Origin: Psococerastis gibbosa
Taxonomy: Eukaryota > Arthropoda > Insecta > Psocodea > Psocidae
Assembly (NCBI GenBank): GCA_963971405.1
Contig: OZ020491.1
Span: 16,610,855 to 16,674,854, forward strand
Length of the DNA stretch: 64,000 nt
Direction: 5' to 3'
Shown here: one piece after another, positions 12,601-27,600 of the stretch
How the letters are laid out: every line of letters begins with the position of its first letter
Position numbering within the stretch: the stretch's first letter is position 1
Program-made: the position numbers and the translations under genes
The notes under the pieces: model-generated
What the model saw: only the letters and a program-made list of their open reading frames with translations
Told to the model about the DNA's origin: nothing
The model's database searches: none

Positions 12601-15600
12601 ATAAAACTAAGAATAATTTAGAGGTTATTGATTGTTAAATGAATATATTCTCCCACAAAATCACAATACCTATACAATTAGGTCAATAGCCGCTTTACTC
12701 AATCCTCTTCATAGGGTGAGTAAGTATATAGGCTGCTTGGAATCAAATCAAATCAAGTGTGTATGTGATGTCATTTTATCATTTTTATCGCATCCATGCA
12801 GTCCATGGATGCTGCTTTACCTATCCAGGAAGTCAGGTCATTGTAACGTTAGTCTACCTGTTATGGAGTAGTGCTGTAAAGTAAATGTATGTAAATGCTG
12901 AATTTGTGGTTTGATTGCAGAAAAGCCAACGTTCACAGCACAAATGCGAGCTGAAACAATAGGTGAATACGGCAGTCAACAGATTATTCCGTGCGAGGCG
13001 GCTGGTTTGCCCACACCCAACATAACATGGTATCGGAATACAGTTCCATTGCAAGAGGGGAAACAGTACAGTGTTCAGGAGGATGGCTCGCTAGTAATTC
13101 GACGTCTAGGCATTGAAGACACGGGCATGTTCCAGTGTGTTGCTGCCAATGAGGCCGGCGAAGATTCCCTGTATACATGGCTCAAAGTTAAAAGTAAGTA
13201 CAGCTATGTTTACGTTGAGTATAATAATTTCTATATCTCCTTGACTTCGTCTTACTCTCCTTCGTGTACCCTCTATTTCCTCTCGTACAGCCCACCTGAT
13301 GTTATCCATTCTCTTAACGTGACCGAAACATGGAGGTCTGCTTCTCGGTATCCTCTCCACCTATCAACGCGTTCCTCAACACCGAATTCTCTTCTAATAC
13401 TTCATTCCTGCGAGTCTGCTATATCGTTTAGTATTAACTAAAGCTGGGATTAAAAATGTATACAAGATAATTTTAGGATTTAAATTGTTATTCAAAATTG
13501 TTTTGTTTTGCTTTAACCCGCAGATTAAGTTAAAATTAAACGGCAACGGGCAGCTTATCCTATCCATTCTCGTCTTCCGATGGGCTAACTATGCAATTAT
13601 TGTTTTCAGGGGTTTTTATTGCCATTAAAACTGGCTCTGCCAACGACTATAGCCACTTCTACAATTCTCTCTGCTGAATCATTGCAGCCTCCTTCTATCC
13701 TCTATCTATGCCATCGGTTCCTCATTACTGATTCTATCCCATCTCTACCTCTGATAGGCTTTTATCATGATCATTTTTTTGCCACTTGTAGTTTACTGGC
13801 TTGGGAGTTTATGTGGAGAAGAAATGCTGTTAGTCAGCCATTTTGATTGACACCCCAAAATCCGATAATTAACATTTTTTATTTAATTTACTAAACAAGT
13901 ATATTCAAGAAGGCTATTTCCTACACCATAATTTATTATGGGGTATTTTTAATTGTTTGTGGTAAAGTTTTTCCATGAGCTTTTGGCGGTAATTTAAGCC
14001 CCCATTAACTTTCTTGAAAAAACTGCTATACCTAAAATTAAAAATACCTTAAAATATAATGAACGAAGTAGTCTTCTACCACTTAAATAGAATAATTAAT
14101 CTGCAATAACTTGCTAAGCTTGCTAATAAAACAAAATTCCTATAAAAACATCTGATTTTAGTTTACCAATTTTTTACGTTTCACATCCTCTTAAATGTAA
14201 AAAAATGCAGCATTAAAATACAAAATAATCGTTATTACATTTGTATTTTGGGTTTCATGAAGTTTTTGTGCTGTTTCCCAATGTACATAACCCACTCTTG
14301 TATAAAAGTTTGGTTTGTGGTGTTGATAAGTGATTGTTTTTCTTTTGTGCTGCTTTGAAGAGCTAAGAAAACGTCGCGGAGCATCTAACATAGTCACTGA
14401 ATTAGACCTGTACCATCATAAGAACCGTAAGAACGAGACAGAAATGTCGCTAATTCGTCATAAGCATGCATTCAGACACGATTTGTACTTTTCCCGGTTC
14501 TCATCAACTCGGTTATGCATGGATTGTGGAGGGGTGTTTTTAAACAAATTTTTAAGTGGGAAGTAAGGGAATATACTGTACAATAGACGCTGCCAATGCT
14601 ACTAAATTTAAAGTTATTGTAGAGATTTGAGGGGTGTATTCACCCAATTGCAATTGTTTCAACAATACTATTCCACATTCCTGCGTCACCGAAATCCAAT
14701 TAAGTTTTTGCCATAAACCCATTTCAGAAAACTGTCGCGAAGTCTTAAATAATCAAATTTTTTGATTTATTATTAATATTTTTCCAATATTCGATCCGTT
14801 AACTATGGGTCTGAGAAAAAATTGTTCTTAACACAGTGGCATAAAATTCTTAAGAATTAGAACTTACGAGCTACTGTACATAACATCAATAATACAAACA
14901 GGCTCTGCGAGGGAGTTTTAAGTAAATGGCTTGATGCCATTTAGTTTATGGATTTCAGGTTCCCCGGAAGATTGTTATTTTTTATAAAAAAATTTTTATG
15001 AAGTCTCACTGAAAGGGTTTTGGCAAAACAGTTGATGAGACAAAGGGTAGTCACTATTTTCTTACACAGACACTTTTAATGGCGTTTACGTACCGAACAA
15101 GCATTACGCCGCCGCGCCGGGGCAAGTTGGAAAAGGCATGAACTACCCACTTAACTGTTTAGCTTCTTTGAATCGCGATTGTAAAACGCCTCTAGTTCAC
15201 GCCCTTTTTAGCTTGAAGCTTTACGGCTTTGCTGAGAGTGTATTGGCATGTTTTGTTGCTAAATAATATAGTGACACTAGTTTAGCATTTGCCGTTAGTG
15301 TTCATTTTAGGCTAATAGAAAAGACTTCGTTTGGATATATCAGCTTCATATTGCTTTAATTAGTTTGAGTAAGTTTTGATAATATGATAAACACTCGTAT
15401 TGTAGCAGTTCTCTAGCTAATATTGGAAGTAGACACTTGAAAATTTTGTTAACTCTTGTGCTGAAAAAGCTCGGAGAAATCGTTATTTACTTTTGTACTG
15501 GACAAGCATTAGGGGCACCCACATATTTAAATGCCATGGCAATGTAAATAAATACTACATTCCAATAAAATTTTTTGTGTATCTTAATTTCATTTCTAAT

Positions 15601-18600
15601 TTAACATTATAAATTTATCAAGGGATCTGAGAGCACTCTTACTATACCGTATATAGGGTATACTTTATGTTTGCTATAATAATTTCTCCGTGACTCTTCA
15701 AATCACTCAAATGTGCGAATGACTTGATTGCAATACAACCCAAAGTCAGAATAGTTCGCACACCTGAAAAATTTACAACTCCTGTTTTTAAAAATAATAA
15801 TAATAATCTTAATATATGATATTATAAAGAGTACATGCTATCACTCGATAGATGACACGATTAAGTATATCTAGCTACATTAACTTCTAATATAAGAAGT
15901 ATGGTCAGTTCAGAAAAAAAATGTTTCTTTATCTGTTCGTGAGGCATATTAGTTTGCACACTTTTACTGAATCCCCTTTGGGCTAAATAAAGGTCAAATT
16001 TTACTGCAGATTGGAACATCTACACTTCTGTTTTTATGTTTAATACCAGAAAAGTGTTGAAAAATATTGTAAAAATAACATCTACAAAAATGTCTTGTGA
16101 AAAACCAATTTCTGAAGAGACAAAGATGAAGATCATATATCTTCACCAAACCGGCGTATCTGCGAGGAACATTGTTCAGCAGCTGCTTCTACCACCTTCA
16201 ACAGTGCAGTCAATTATCAGCCTGTTCCGTGAGAAAGGCAGTAGCCATCCTAAGCGAAAAACAGGCCAAACATTTTCTGAGAGAACGCAGGCACCTGAAG
16301 ACCTTAATTCTTCTTGAAGGAAATCACTGAAAAGTGGAGGGAGGCTATTAGTGAAGCTGTCTCTATAAGAACATGCCGAAGGGTCATGAAGGAAATAGGT
16401 TACAAATTGTTTTCAGCGAAGAAAATGACCGCGCTTTCATGGTGTCAAACACGAAGAAGGTTGCAATGGGCTAGAAACTTCAAAATGGCCCAAAGACCGC
16501 TGGGAAACAATTATTTGGTCCAATTAGTCCCCAAAGACCCAAAGTCATCAGGATGAAGCCTGAAGCTTATCAGCCACAATGCATAAAACAGACGGTCAAG
16601 TGCCCGACCAGCGTAATGATAAGGGGATGTTTCAGTTCGAAAGGAGTTGGTCACCTGTAGAAGGCACTGTCAATCACCCTAAGTATTTAGAAATTCTAAA
16701 CAGCCATCTTTTACCGTCGATAAGTGCCCAACATCCCGATGGCAATTTTGTACTTCAGCAAGACTTGTCACACTACAAATTCTGCTAAACAGTGGTTTGG
16801 TGAAAAAAACGATTCGGTTTTTGACATGGGTAGCTAATAGCCCAGATTTGTCACCAATTGAAAACCTTTGGCTCATCATGAAGAAGGTAGTAGCCAAAAA
16901 GAACCCGAAGACAAAGGAAGAACTGAAGAAGGCCCTCCAAGGTGTGTGGATTGGTATTACACTAGCTATGTGCAGTAATATTGTTTCTTCAATGCCCAAG
17001 AGAATTGCCACTGTTAAAAAAATAAAGGAGGGGTATCGCAGTACTGATAGACAATTCACTTTGACTGTGCGAACTATTACGCCTCCCAAGTTGTTGAAAC
17101 AATTATTAATCCTGAATTGTTCATGTGTATTATGTTTGAAGTTTATGTTGCTAGCTGTACTTTATCATGTCCTCTATCGATTGACAACAAGTATTCTTTA
17201 TAATATTATCTATTAAGTTGATTTTTTTTTTTTTTTAAACAGGAGTTATAAATTTTTGAGGTGTACGAACTATTCTGCCTTTGGGTTGTAATAGCATAAC
17301 CTCTTTTTATCAGCGTACATTGGCTGTTACCATGATTTTCTTTGTTTTAGAAGTTCCCTCTTCGCCTGTTTTATGTACTTATTTACCCTTTCCCTTTGTT
17401 GTTCTCTTTAGTTTTGGCTGTGTGCGTGTGCTATATGACTATTGAACTAATTGGTTATCGACTTTATAGCGGCTGCCCCAGTTCTAGTATCGCCACCGGT
17501 CAATGTAACAGTTTTGGATGGGAAGGACGCTACCATATCTTGCAGAGGTCTTGGGGCGCCTGCTCCAAACATAACCTGGATTTATCAAGGTACGTATCGC
17601 ATTTCTATTTCGGAAAAATAATGGAGAACTTCCCTATAGAAAACCCAAAATGGTGAACCTCCGCCTCGCTGTGATTGGCGCGGTGCATCGCCATGCTTCT
17701 GTTTGTGGGGATCATAGTGTAGGGCATTTTTCTATATTGGATTTTTATACGAAAGTTCTTCATTTCGCAAATATTGTAGATGCATTTTGAAACTTCACCT
17801 ATCCGTTGTCATGGTCACATTCTCCATGCAAAAATTCATAATCGGTTAAAAATAAAATACCTACACTTGGATTCTTTAGAATGGCGTACAGTGTTGCTGT
17901 CTGAAAATTTTTCCTGATTAATTTTGTATCTTTCACACCATTGACAGTTTTTCGTAAATTATCGAATATACTTTTAAGCAATCTTCGGTTCACATTCGAC
18001 TGCCTGCATCACTGCACTTTATAAATACCTATAACATAATTAAGTATTTGTTAAGGACGCTCCGACCATCTATGGAAAATTATTGCCCGGAGAAGAGAAT
18101 AATTACTATTGACTATGGTTTATTGTATCGAAAATCGTGATAGAAGTTAATTTTGAAATGACTTGCTAGAAAATGGTCGGAATGATCCTAAATGGAATGG
18201 AGGTGGCGGTATTAGATCAATATAGCTTTATGTGCTTAATTATTTGCGTAACTGTAGGGTGGCAGTATTGTACTGTAATAGTTCTTTTTGATTGGCTACG
18301 GCCGTCTATGACGTGATAACTTTATAGACAGCGGATTGGTGGACCTGTCTGCGCGCGTCCAAGTTCTGGAGAATGGAGACTTGCTATTGGCCGACACGAG
18401 GGAGTCCGATGCCGGCAAGTACACGTGTGTGCGCGCCAATGAAGCGGGTTCTGTCCAAGGGTCCGCCTTCCTCTCTATTCTAGGTAAGGATACAATTGTT
18501 ATTAATATTCGAAGGGCACAAGCGAAATAGTTATTATTATTATTTTTAAATATTTTATTCGAGTATCAATATATCGTCCCTCTCACGCTAGAAGGGTCTA

Positions 18601-21600
18601 AGCGACATTTTTTCAGAAAATGAGTTAAATGCATTTTTTGGTTCTTCATGATATACTACGTGTCCTGACAAAGGCTTATACAGAAGAAAAAAATTATTTC
18701 ATGGGTGTTCACATGCCAAAGGGGCCTATGGTACACCTAGAAGTTGGGACAGGGAGGTTTATGATCCAGTAGGTCGCGGTACGGAGTGCCGCTGTCAGGC
18801 TATAGGGAGATAAGGGATTATAGGAGGCCAACGTATGCGAATAGACCCCTTTGGCATAACTAAACAACGTGATCAGAGGCTGATTCCAGTTGAAGTCTAC
18901 CAAATTATAATTGTATTTTTTGAAGAATTTGAATAAATTTATTTGAGTTTGAACACTGGATAGAATGAATGGACTTTTATTAGTAAATTACGTAAAACAT
19001 TGTCATTGTCACCTATAATTGGTCGTATTTTTAAAAAGGGGGAATTTTCAATCATTTCTGGTAGGTACCTCCAGTGAGTGTCATTTAAATAACTGCTAAA
19101 TCTCATTGGTTTGCAAACATAGGCCAATAGGCACTTTGCCCGGCCCAAATATAAAATTATGTTTAGCTTAGCAATAGGATAATCCTGGTATTGAATGTCC
19201 GTAAGTCCACTTATAAATATATACAACATTTTGATAATCATAACTGACGACGCATTAGAATCCGGGATGATAGGCCGTGGTCGTTCTTAAAGTGTAATTC
19301 CAAATGTTTCGTCAACATCTGCTGTCAACATCATCAGTGGAACTGCGTAGACTTCGAAGATTGCCTTCCCTTGAAGATGTTGACCGCAGATGTTGAAGAA
19401 TTATTTGGAAATACGCTATCAGAACGATCACGGCCTATCATCCCTGATACTACTGCTTCGTCACGTAACTCCTGCCGTTAAAGCCTTTGTAATTATAATA
19501 AATTTAATTATTGTCTATAATTATTTTATTAGATTTAACTTATTTTAGGTGTATTACTGGCAAATCAGCGATAGTAAGTGCGAAGTAAGTAAGGAAGGGT
19601 AAGGTGATAAGTAACACTAAACCCCAATCAATAAAATAATCAGAAATGATAGATAGTCTGCATTGGCGAATTTGATTCCAAGGTAAAATTCAGTTCAGTC
19701 AAGGCCGTGCCTAGGTTTTGATTTCGGGGGGGGGGGGGGGGTCAATTTTTTTTAAACGTAATTTATTAATGGATAAATTCTTCAAACCAAACTGGTTTAC
19801 ATACAAGAATTTATTTCCGGGGGGGGGGGGGGGGTCCGGACCCCATGGACCACCCCCCTGGGCACGGCCATGCATTCGGTGATCAGTTTATGGACCCATC
19901 TGAATCAACACTGAGTCCATATGGCCTGTGGTATAGGTCCGCCGCGCATCGTAAGTGTCGGGCCAGAGGGGTCTATGAAGCTCTATAATCGTAATTAATT
20001 ATCTTAAACCTAGAATAAAAACTTCTTATACTTGACTAAATATGTCCAAAGAGACCATAAAAAGTCCAAAAAGTGCAATCAGAAACAAAATACAGGAAAT
20101 AAATTGAAATCTGTCACTAAACCGCGAATATCTCGAAACTGCTTCACTGTACCTTAGACCCTTCTGGCGTGAGAGGGACGATATGCCGTTGTCCGGTGAT
20201 ACCAGTAAAGGAAAAGCGCCATTGACCTTATTGAATTGAACTGTCGGCCATTATTGCTAAAATCTAGAAGTCCAAAATGCCGGCTATAAATGTAGCCATA
20301 CAAAGTACTTCAAAACCCAATGTCTTGATTGGTTGGCTGTATGATCTCATTATTTGGTTGCAAACATTTTCCTAAAATAAAGATATTAGACAAGCTGAGG
20401 CGCACATGTGATTGACTCATTGCAAAAGGTTTGCAATGTGTCATTTGACTACCTATTTGATCAAATCTATTATCAACTCAATGGACCACTTTCACATAAA
20501 AAACCCAACATGGAGGGTTGTAATTGACGCCGTGCATCTCCATACTTATGTTATGGAGAGAGGCGTGTTCAATTTTGTTTTCGTGAGTGGCAACTCTGTT
20601 GTTGAAGAACTGCATCTCTCAGACTCTCACCATTAGATAACTACGGAGAAGCCCCGCGCCAATTACAGCAAGGCAGTAACTCTCCATTTCGATTTTCTAT
20701 AGGAACGTTCTCCACTTGGTTGGGTGTAAAGAATACTACAGTATCGTCCGACTTGAGTCAATTAAACACTGATGGTTCAATCCTAATTGAAACAATTTGA
20801 TATTCTTACATGATGGCGTTACCCTGTTCATCTAAACCCTCCCTAGTCCCCAGTAGACTTGCAGCGTTGTTACAAGCTACGCCTGCTCTTTATAGTAAAG
20901 GCTTGAGACCGGATTAAGCCCCTTTTATCTGTCACCACTTTTTCTGGTGTATTTTGCTTAAGTCGGATTCAAGCATATTCTCTCACTGTCTCATACAAGG
21001 CTGTTACTGTTGCATATCATTTAGGAGATACCCTAAACTGCGTATTGACAGAGAGAAAATAGATTTGATCTATTTAAAATTCTCACGATATGATTATATA
21101 TTTGCAGGTACTGATTGGGGCGACAAAAGCAGGGTTATAACTTTCAAAATTCTTAATAAGCTTGCTCACTCACATTAGCGTACCGTAATAATTTTGTGCA
21201 CGTCCTGCTTCAGTACTATGGAAGCTCACAGCTTTTCACGCTGCTTCAGTCCACTTTGCAGACACATAACTTTGATGTATAAAATTATTTCTCTGATAGA
21301 TACGTGTAATATCAGTATAATTATGTAGACCTCTAATAATAGTTATGCAGTGTGGATAAAAAAACTGAAGAATTTCGGTTAGTCGGCTGCGATAGATGTT
21401 GGGCACTATGTCCGGAGCGATCTTCCATTGGGGTCTTTAAGAACCAAACCTAGATAAGAGTACATACGGCATGAGATTGGTTGTACATTGCGTCTCCACA
21501 ATTGATTATGGTATCCAAAGCTTTAAACCTTAAGGCTGCGGTATAGTAGCATCGCCATCATATTTGAGTTATAACTTTCTTAATTTAATAGTTAAAATTG

Positions 21601-24600
21601 TGAAATTTTTTAGGATAGTGTATAATAGAGTAGTCTAAGTGCCCAGTATATTGAAAACTAAAAATTAGGCCTAACTTACCTAATATGGCCTATTTACCTT
21701 GAATTTTACCACTTTTTGCCACTTCTAGGCTTATAACAATATTATTTCAGCTCCTAAATTTCTAAAATTGGTAATGATTATGGAAAATCATCTGGGCTAT
21801 ATGCCCAGTATATATGAATACGGTACAGTAGATCTAAATAGTACTTTTTCCATTTTTAGTCTGAATTTAGCCACTTTTTGACATTTTTGCCCCGTAGAAT
21901 TTTTTATTTTGAAGATAGAGTATAAAAATTTTACCTGTAGATTCATTTAATCTTAAGAATTAATTTGCATTCATTTTTGTTAGTGAAAAAAAATATATAT
22001 ATTGCGTAAAATGTCAATTACAAAACCATCCTACTAAACCCGCGAATATGCAAATAGCAACTTGAAATAAATACAGATGTTATAGTGTTAATACATCTTT
22101 TTGCTCTCAAATTTTCATATCAATAACTTAGAAACTTATTACGTAAAAAAATAAAATTAAAATAAGCCCGTGCATTCAGGCAAGAAAGGCATAACAAATG
22201 AATTGGGGTTGGTACCCTAATACGGTTCAGCGCATGGTTTCAGTACCTTCCCAAATTTTGAAGGTAGTGGTGTTTTTCTCTCGCCGGTGAATCTCGCTCG
22301 TATTTATTTTCGCTCGCGGAATAATTAAGTTATCAATAGGCTAAGGTATCTGTTTCTTTTGTGTATATTTGTGCATTGTGCTTATCATGGGAAATAAACG
22401 AGATGCTTCGAGAAATTACTGGAGTAAAAACAGAAGGTATGTATTTCTTATCAGTTATTTCATTTTAATATATCTTGTCTGAATATGTAAAACTTAAAAT
22501 AAGCCTTACGTTTGTTGGTATCACGACTTCACGTACCTAGGGCTAGGTAATAATCCTAGGTAACATAGGCTACATAGCTATAGGTATTTCTTTGTAAACT
22601 ATGTAAAATAAGTATACGAGGATGCGCACCTGTAAATGTTAATTATGAGTAGGCTAAAAGTGCAGCAATGGGTTACTTGTGGAATAAAAAAGGTCTTCGT
22701 ATTAGAATAAATGAATAAAATAATTAAAACAATTCCTACACTAGGTACATAAGACGAGATGGTGGGAACGGGCTGCAATTAGTTATTTCATAATTTTTAT
22801 TATATGTCATTACGGTTCTTCGAGTGGAAAAAATGAGAACCTTATCTGTTGCAGTTCTCCGATTTGGGAATTCTTATATCTCCATCATAATCAGTGACAA
22901 TGAGATAGTAGAAATCAATATGAAAAATTAAATTAAATTTAAGTCAAGAATCTGTCAAATGTAGTTCATGAGGAAGCAGTAGATGAGCTGATGGGAGTGG
23001 TTGATCTGAATGTGTACTTAGGCCTATGTATAGAAGATTCCAGCCTTAAAAGTCTTAGATTTATATACATTCCTTATACAACATATTTCCTGAAACGTGA
23101 AGAATTATGAACCCCGGTCTTAGAAGTTACTGTCAACAGTGTCAATATTATACTGTAGATACCATTGTATTACTATGAACAGCTGTATTTATAGCCTACA
23201 TCTTACTATTCCAGGAAAGGTGGACGAGGGAAATTCATTCGATTACCACCAAGCAGTACCGAAATATCTCTGGAGCCAGAAACAACAATAAACGTTGATA
23301 CACCCATTGTTTGGCCCATTGATCAGAGTACGCCCATCAGCACTTGGTGTACCGAAGGGGTACACGAAGATTCCACTTCAACAGTCAATAATATTCCTCC
23401 TTATACCCATAGTGACGGTGAGTGTACCTTTCAATTATTTAGGGCCATGGTATTATATATAGTATGTATTCAACCGCGAGTAGGGATATAATAACAATGT
23501 TAGCAAGTTGCAAGTAATTCCTCTGTCTCCCTGCGTCCCCTGACGAAAATATTCAGGTTATAGGCCATAATTAATTATAATTGTTGTGTTTATCATTCGT
23601 TTTCATTCAGGGCCTTCTCACATAAAGTCCTTTTCGTAAGTTTTGCCGTAGTTAGGGGCGCCGGCCCGACCCTTCCATGCTTCCATGCTTCCAGGCCTCG
23701 TGCTTTGCGTTACGTTGTCCATCAAGAAACACACTAGACCTGATTATTGAAATACTTTTCTATTTGACCGAAGTCATATTCAAAATTAAATTTATTATCG
23801 AGATCTCCTCTCCATATTGCCTTTCAAACCCCCGCGATGGTGTCAAGACGCGGGGGTGATTGGGAACTAAGGTGATGCCCCCTCCTCTAATTTAAAAAGC
23901 TGCGCACGCCCTTGATCGCGCCCATTCTATATAAATGTGGTCAGAAAAAAACTAAAAAACGTAGAAGAGCGTTTCCTCTAGAACGAGTGCCACAGCTTTC
24001 TTCGTAGAGAAGAGCAGCCTCAAAAGATCTCAACACATTTTTAATTCTAGGTACCATATAGTGGGGTTTTACTTTGACTTGTTTTGGCAGCGAGAAACAT
24101 TAGAGATTCTACAGACTAAGACATATTTAATAGAACTGTAAACAGTGGAAATTTTTTATTGATATCTCCCCTATTACATACAGGCCTACTCGAATATTCG
24201 ATCCAATAAATATTGGTGGACTAAAAATGCGAAAGTGCAAGGTCTAAATTCAGAATCAAATCGTATAGGCTATTCAATATAAATATTTCTTGGATCGAAT
24301 TTTCATTCGAGGATGTAATCATGGCCTGTATGTTCGAGATAGTCTGATTTTCTGTATGCAAAATACTTCAGATTTTACTTATTCAATATACATGTACAGT
24401 AGGTACAAAATGGAGGGATTTTACTCTTTTATTTTAAATTGCAAGTATAGAATATTCCAAAAAATTCAATATAAATTCAATGTTTAAAACCAAATATTAG
24501 ATTCTACAAACCTTGACTAATTCCTATAAATGGTAGATTTTTCTGAGTTCAGGTGTTAATTTTTTGTCAAGTTCGTTTTTTTCGGCCTGACTGCGGCATG

Positions 24601-27600
24601 TTGTTTATCTTCTAGGGCAACCTACAAACTACTTAGTTCCATTTTGTGAATGCGGTGCAATGGTATAGATTGTGAATGTTGAATGCGACAGGTCGTTTTT
24701 AATTGTAATAAAATTCTCCCCCCCCCCCCCGGTCTCCAGGGTATAGCCTAGGATGTGTATTGGTTTCTTATACTTGGAACTTGAATACATAGGTTCCAAT
24801 TTTAGGCTAAATTCTCCCGCCCCCTCTGAGAAAAATGCCTAAATCCGCGCCTGGTTGGTATCACCATTCTGAACAGGTTCAGCAATTTGGCCGTTATGCA
24901 TACATAACTAGGTCGCAGAGCGGGTCAGAACTTTTAAAAAAAATGCAGGAGATAAAAAACAACGTTATTTTTTATTATTTAAATGTCGAAAACAAAAGTT
25001 GCCTTTTTACTTCTTTTGTTTTACTGAACTTGAATAGTATAGTGTATATAATGTATTTCATACACATTAAAAAAAATTAAATAATGAAAAAGTCATATAG
25101 TTTGCAAGGTAGACTTCAGAAGTGAATGAGCCATCTATCAAAATCTTGGGGTCCTAAAGCCCTCCCCCCAGAAATTTTGGGAATTTACGCCGATGACATG
25201 CACTGTAACGTATACAGTAGGAAAAGGGAACTCACATCCTAACGCATGGTGCCCCTAATTTAGTTATACACAGTTACAGCATGTACTGGATTTAAAAATA
25301 AAAGTAGTGGCTTGCCAACATGTTAAAACCATTGGCGTAAATTCCCAAAATTTCTGGGGGGGGGGGGGCTTTAGGACCCCAAGATTTTGATTCATTACTC
25401 ATTCTCACACAACTTCTGAAGTCTGCCTAGCAAATTATATTACTTTTTATTATTTAAATTTTCTTTTTTTTTATGAAATACATTACACACAAAACTATTC
25501 AAGTGCAGTAAAACAATAAATGGGCCCAAATTAGTGAACTTTTGCTCATGTTTTACCCTGGAAGAAGGGGGGCCAGGGCAAGGACGGCTATAGGGGGTAG
25601 GGGCCCCCCAAAAACTTAGTAAATCTATTGTAAATTAATCTATAACGCTGTAATTTAATCGATCCTACATATGTTTTTCCTATTTTGACCCACAACTACC
25701 CCCCCCACCAATGGGCTGGATCCGTCCCTGGGCCCGAGAAGAAAAATCGATAAATAGGCCCAAATTAGTGCGGTTTTACGCATTTTAAAAGCATCACAGT
25801 TGAGATTTTACCGACGAATAAATCTACCACTGAGGGGGGCCCGGGGGTCTCCCCCGTAGAAAAAGCAATTTGAGTAATATATTTTTTGTGAAAGTACTTG
25901 TAACTTGGTCAATATGAAGATTTTTTTATGATGTCTTTCATGTAAAATAAGCATACCAAGAATTAATTTCCCTTTCGATATTGTGGATACTATGCCTTTC
26001 GCCTCCATAGCGTCTATGTCACCCCCCCCCCCCCAAGGACCCCCTATTTATGCCAATGGTTAAAAAGTCATTAGTACGAACAATGTGTATGATAGTTATA
26101 CCTCATAATTTTATTTTATTTCAGGGAAGAGGCGAATATATCTCGTCGACGTACATTACCTATTTCGCCAACTCCAGGAAACATATTCCCACGGTTCCTG
26201 CGACTGTTCTTTTCGGGACATGGTAATTATAAAAGAGAGTAAAAGGGGTCTATTGAACGCTTGGACCTTCAGGTGTAATATGTGTAAATTGGAACAAACA
26301 GTTAAGTCAGAAAAGACGGAAGGGTATAATTCAAGCAACTTCAAGGTGGCCAATGCTGCGATTGGTGCAGGAATTCATTTTACGCAAGCCATGGATTTTC
26401 TTTCTGGCATGGACATCACGCCGTTAAGTATTAATACCTTTCAAAAAGGTTATGAAGTGGTTTCTAGGCAGTTAATGAAGACCACCGAGGAAAGTCTGGA
26501 ACTGGCAGCAGGCGAAGAATGGCGTCTAGCAGAAAAGGAAGGCTGCGTCGACGATGATGGTGTCGCAAATGTAACTGTGGAAGTGGATGGAGCTTGGTGT
26601 TCTCGTTCCTACCAGGGACACTACAAGTCGCTTGCAGGTTTTGCTTGCATAATAGGTGAAAGAACAGGAAAGGTTTTAGACTACGGGGTAAAAAATCGAT
26701 ACTGTGTGCTTTGTGAGAGGGCAGAGAAAAAACGTCTCAAACTAGGCCAAGAAGTGTCACCGAAATCACATATATGTTATAAAAATTGGTCTTTACCCCC
26801 AAATGGAATGGAGGCAGCCATACTGGCCGAGTGTTTCACAAGAAGTGTCGAAAAATACAAGCTCCGGTATGTGAAGTTCATAGGAGATGGTGATTCCTCC
26901 ACCTATAAGACAGTCCTAGATGCCGAGCCATATGGGCCTTCCATAATTCCAAAAAAACTGGAATGCGTTATACACATAAGCCGGGTATTTTATAGAAAGT
27001 TACGAGAGTTAGGGAAAAAGAAACAACATCCAAAGGAGCTCCGTGACTTCATAAAAAGTAAAAAATTCATCAAAGAGTTGAGGCAAAAAATAAGTGAGGC
27101 GTCTTCCTATTTCCGAGAAGACGACAGTAAATCAGATGACGCAAAATCTATAAATTTGCAAAGATGCTTATTAAGTGTTCTTCGCCACTGTTTGGGCAAT
27201 CATATGTTATGCAGTGCTGCAGTCTCATGTGAATGTGATGGAGGCGATTGGAACTCCCTATGGACCACCAAGGCAGGGGTAATATTTTTTGCAGAAATAT
27301 CCACAGCATTTGCCAGGGTAGTAACAAATGCAGCTTCCTTGTTAGAAAATAAAACTACGAATAAAGCGGAATCATTCAACAGCATTTTAAACAGATACAA
27401 CCTGGCAAAAAGGGTGATGAATTACCAGCGCAATGGGTATAATGTTCGAGCTGCAGCTGCCATAATTCAGAAAAATAGTCGTGGACATTTCATTGGCGAG
27501 TCAACTCTTGCTCTCACTGGCCGTAGCCCCAGCAGTGCTATAAAAATAAATGAACGCCGTAAACTGAAAAAACGCAAAGCCCGAACTAATGTGTTGGACG

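Larger units (their letters stand above)
13194..17469. other. 4.3 kb sdk intron with LINE and Tc1 remnants
   Basis: Contains a minus-strand LINE 3' scrap (about 13250-13355), a MITE B relative (about 13880-14195) and a Tc1-like transposon (15736-17288). The stretch 14200-15730 shows nothing that I can identify. Confidence 0.7.
18571..20184. mobile_element. Candidate 1.6 kb element bounded by 32-bp inverted repeats
   Basis: ATATCGTCCCTCTCACGC at 18571 continues to 18602 and recurs as reverse complement at 20153-20184 with 31 of 32 bases matching. The interior encodes no recognisable protein and includes a Penelope-like hairpin and a G-run foldback. It may be a non-autonomous transposon or two inverted copies of a short repeat. 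Confidence 0.45.

Noticed and set aside
13202-13441. Extension of the Ig4 exon to 13441
   Set aside because: The frame after 13193 has no Ig or FNIII character, a strong GTAAGT donor ends the exon, and part of it is antisense LINE sequence.
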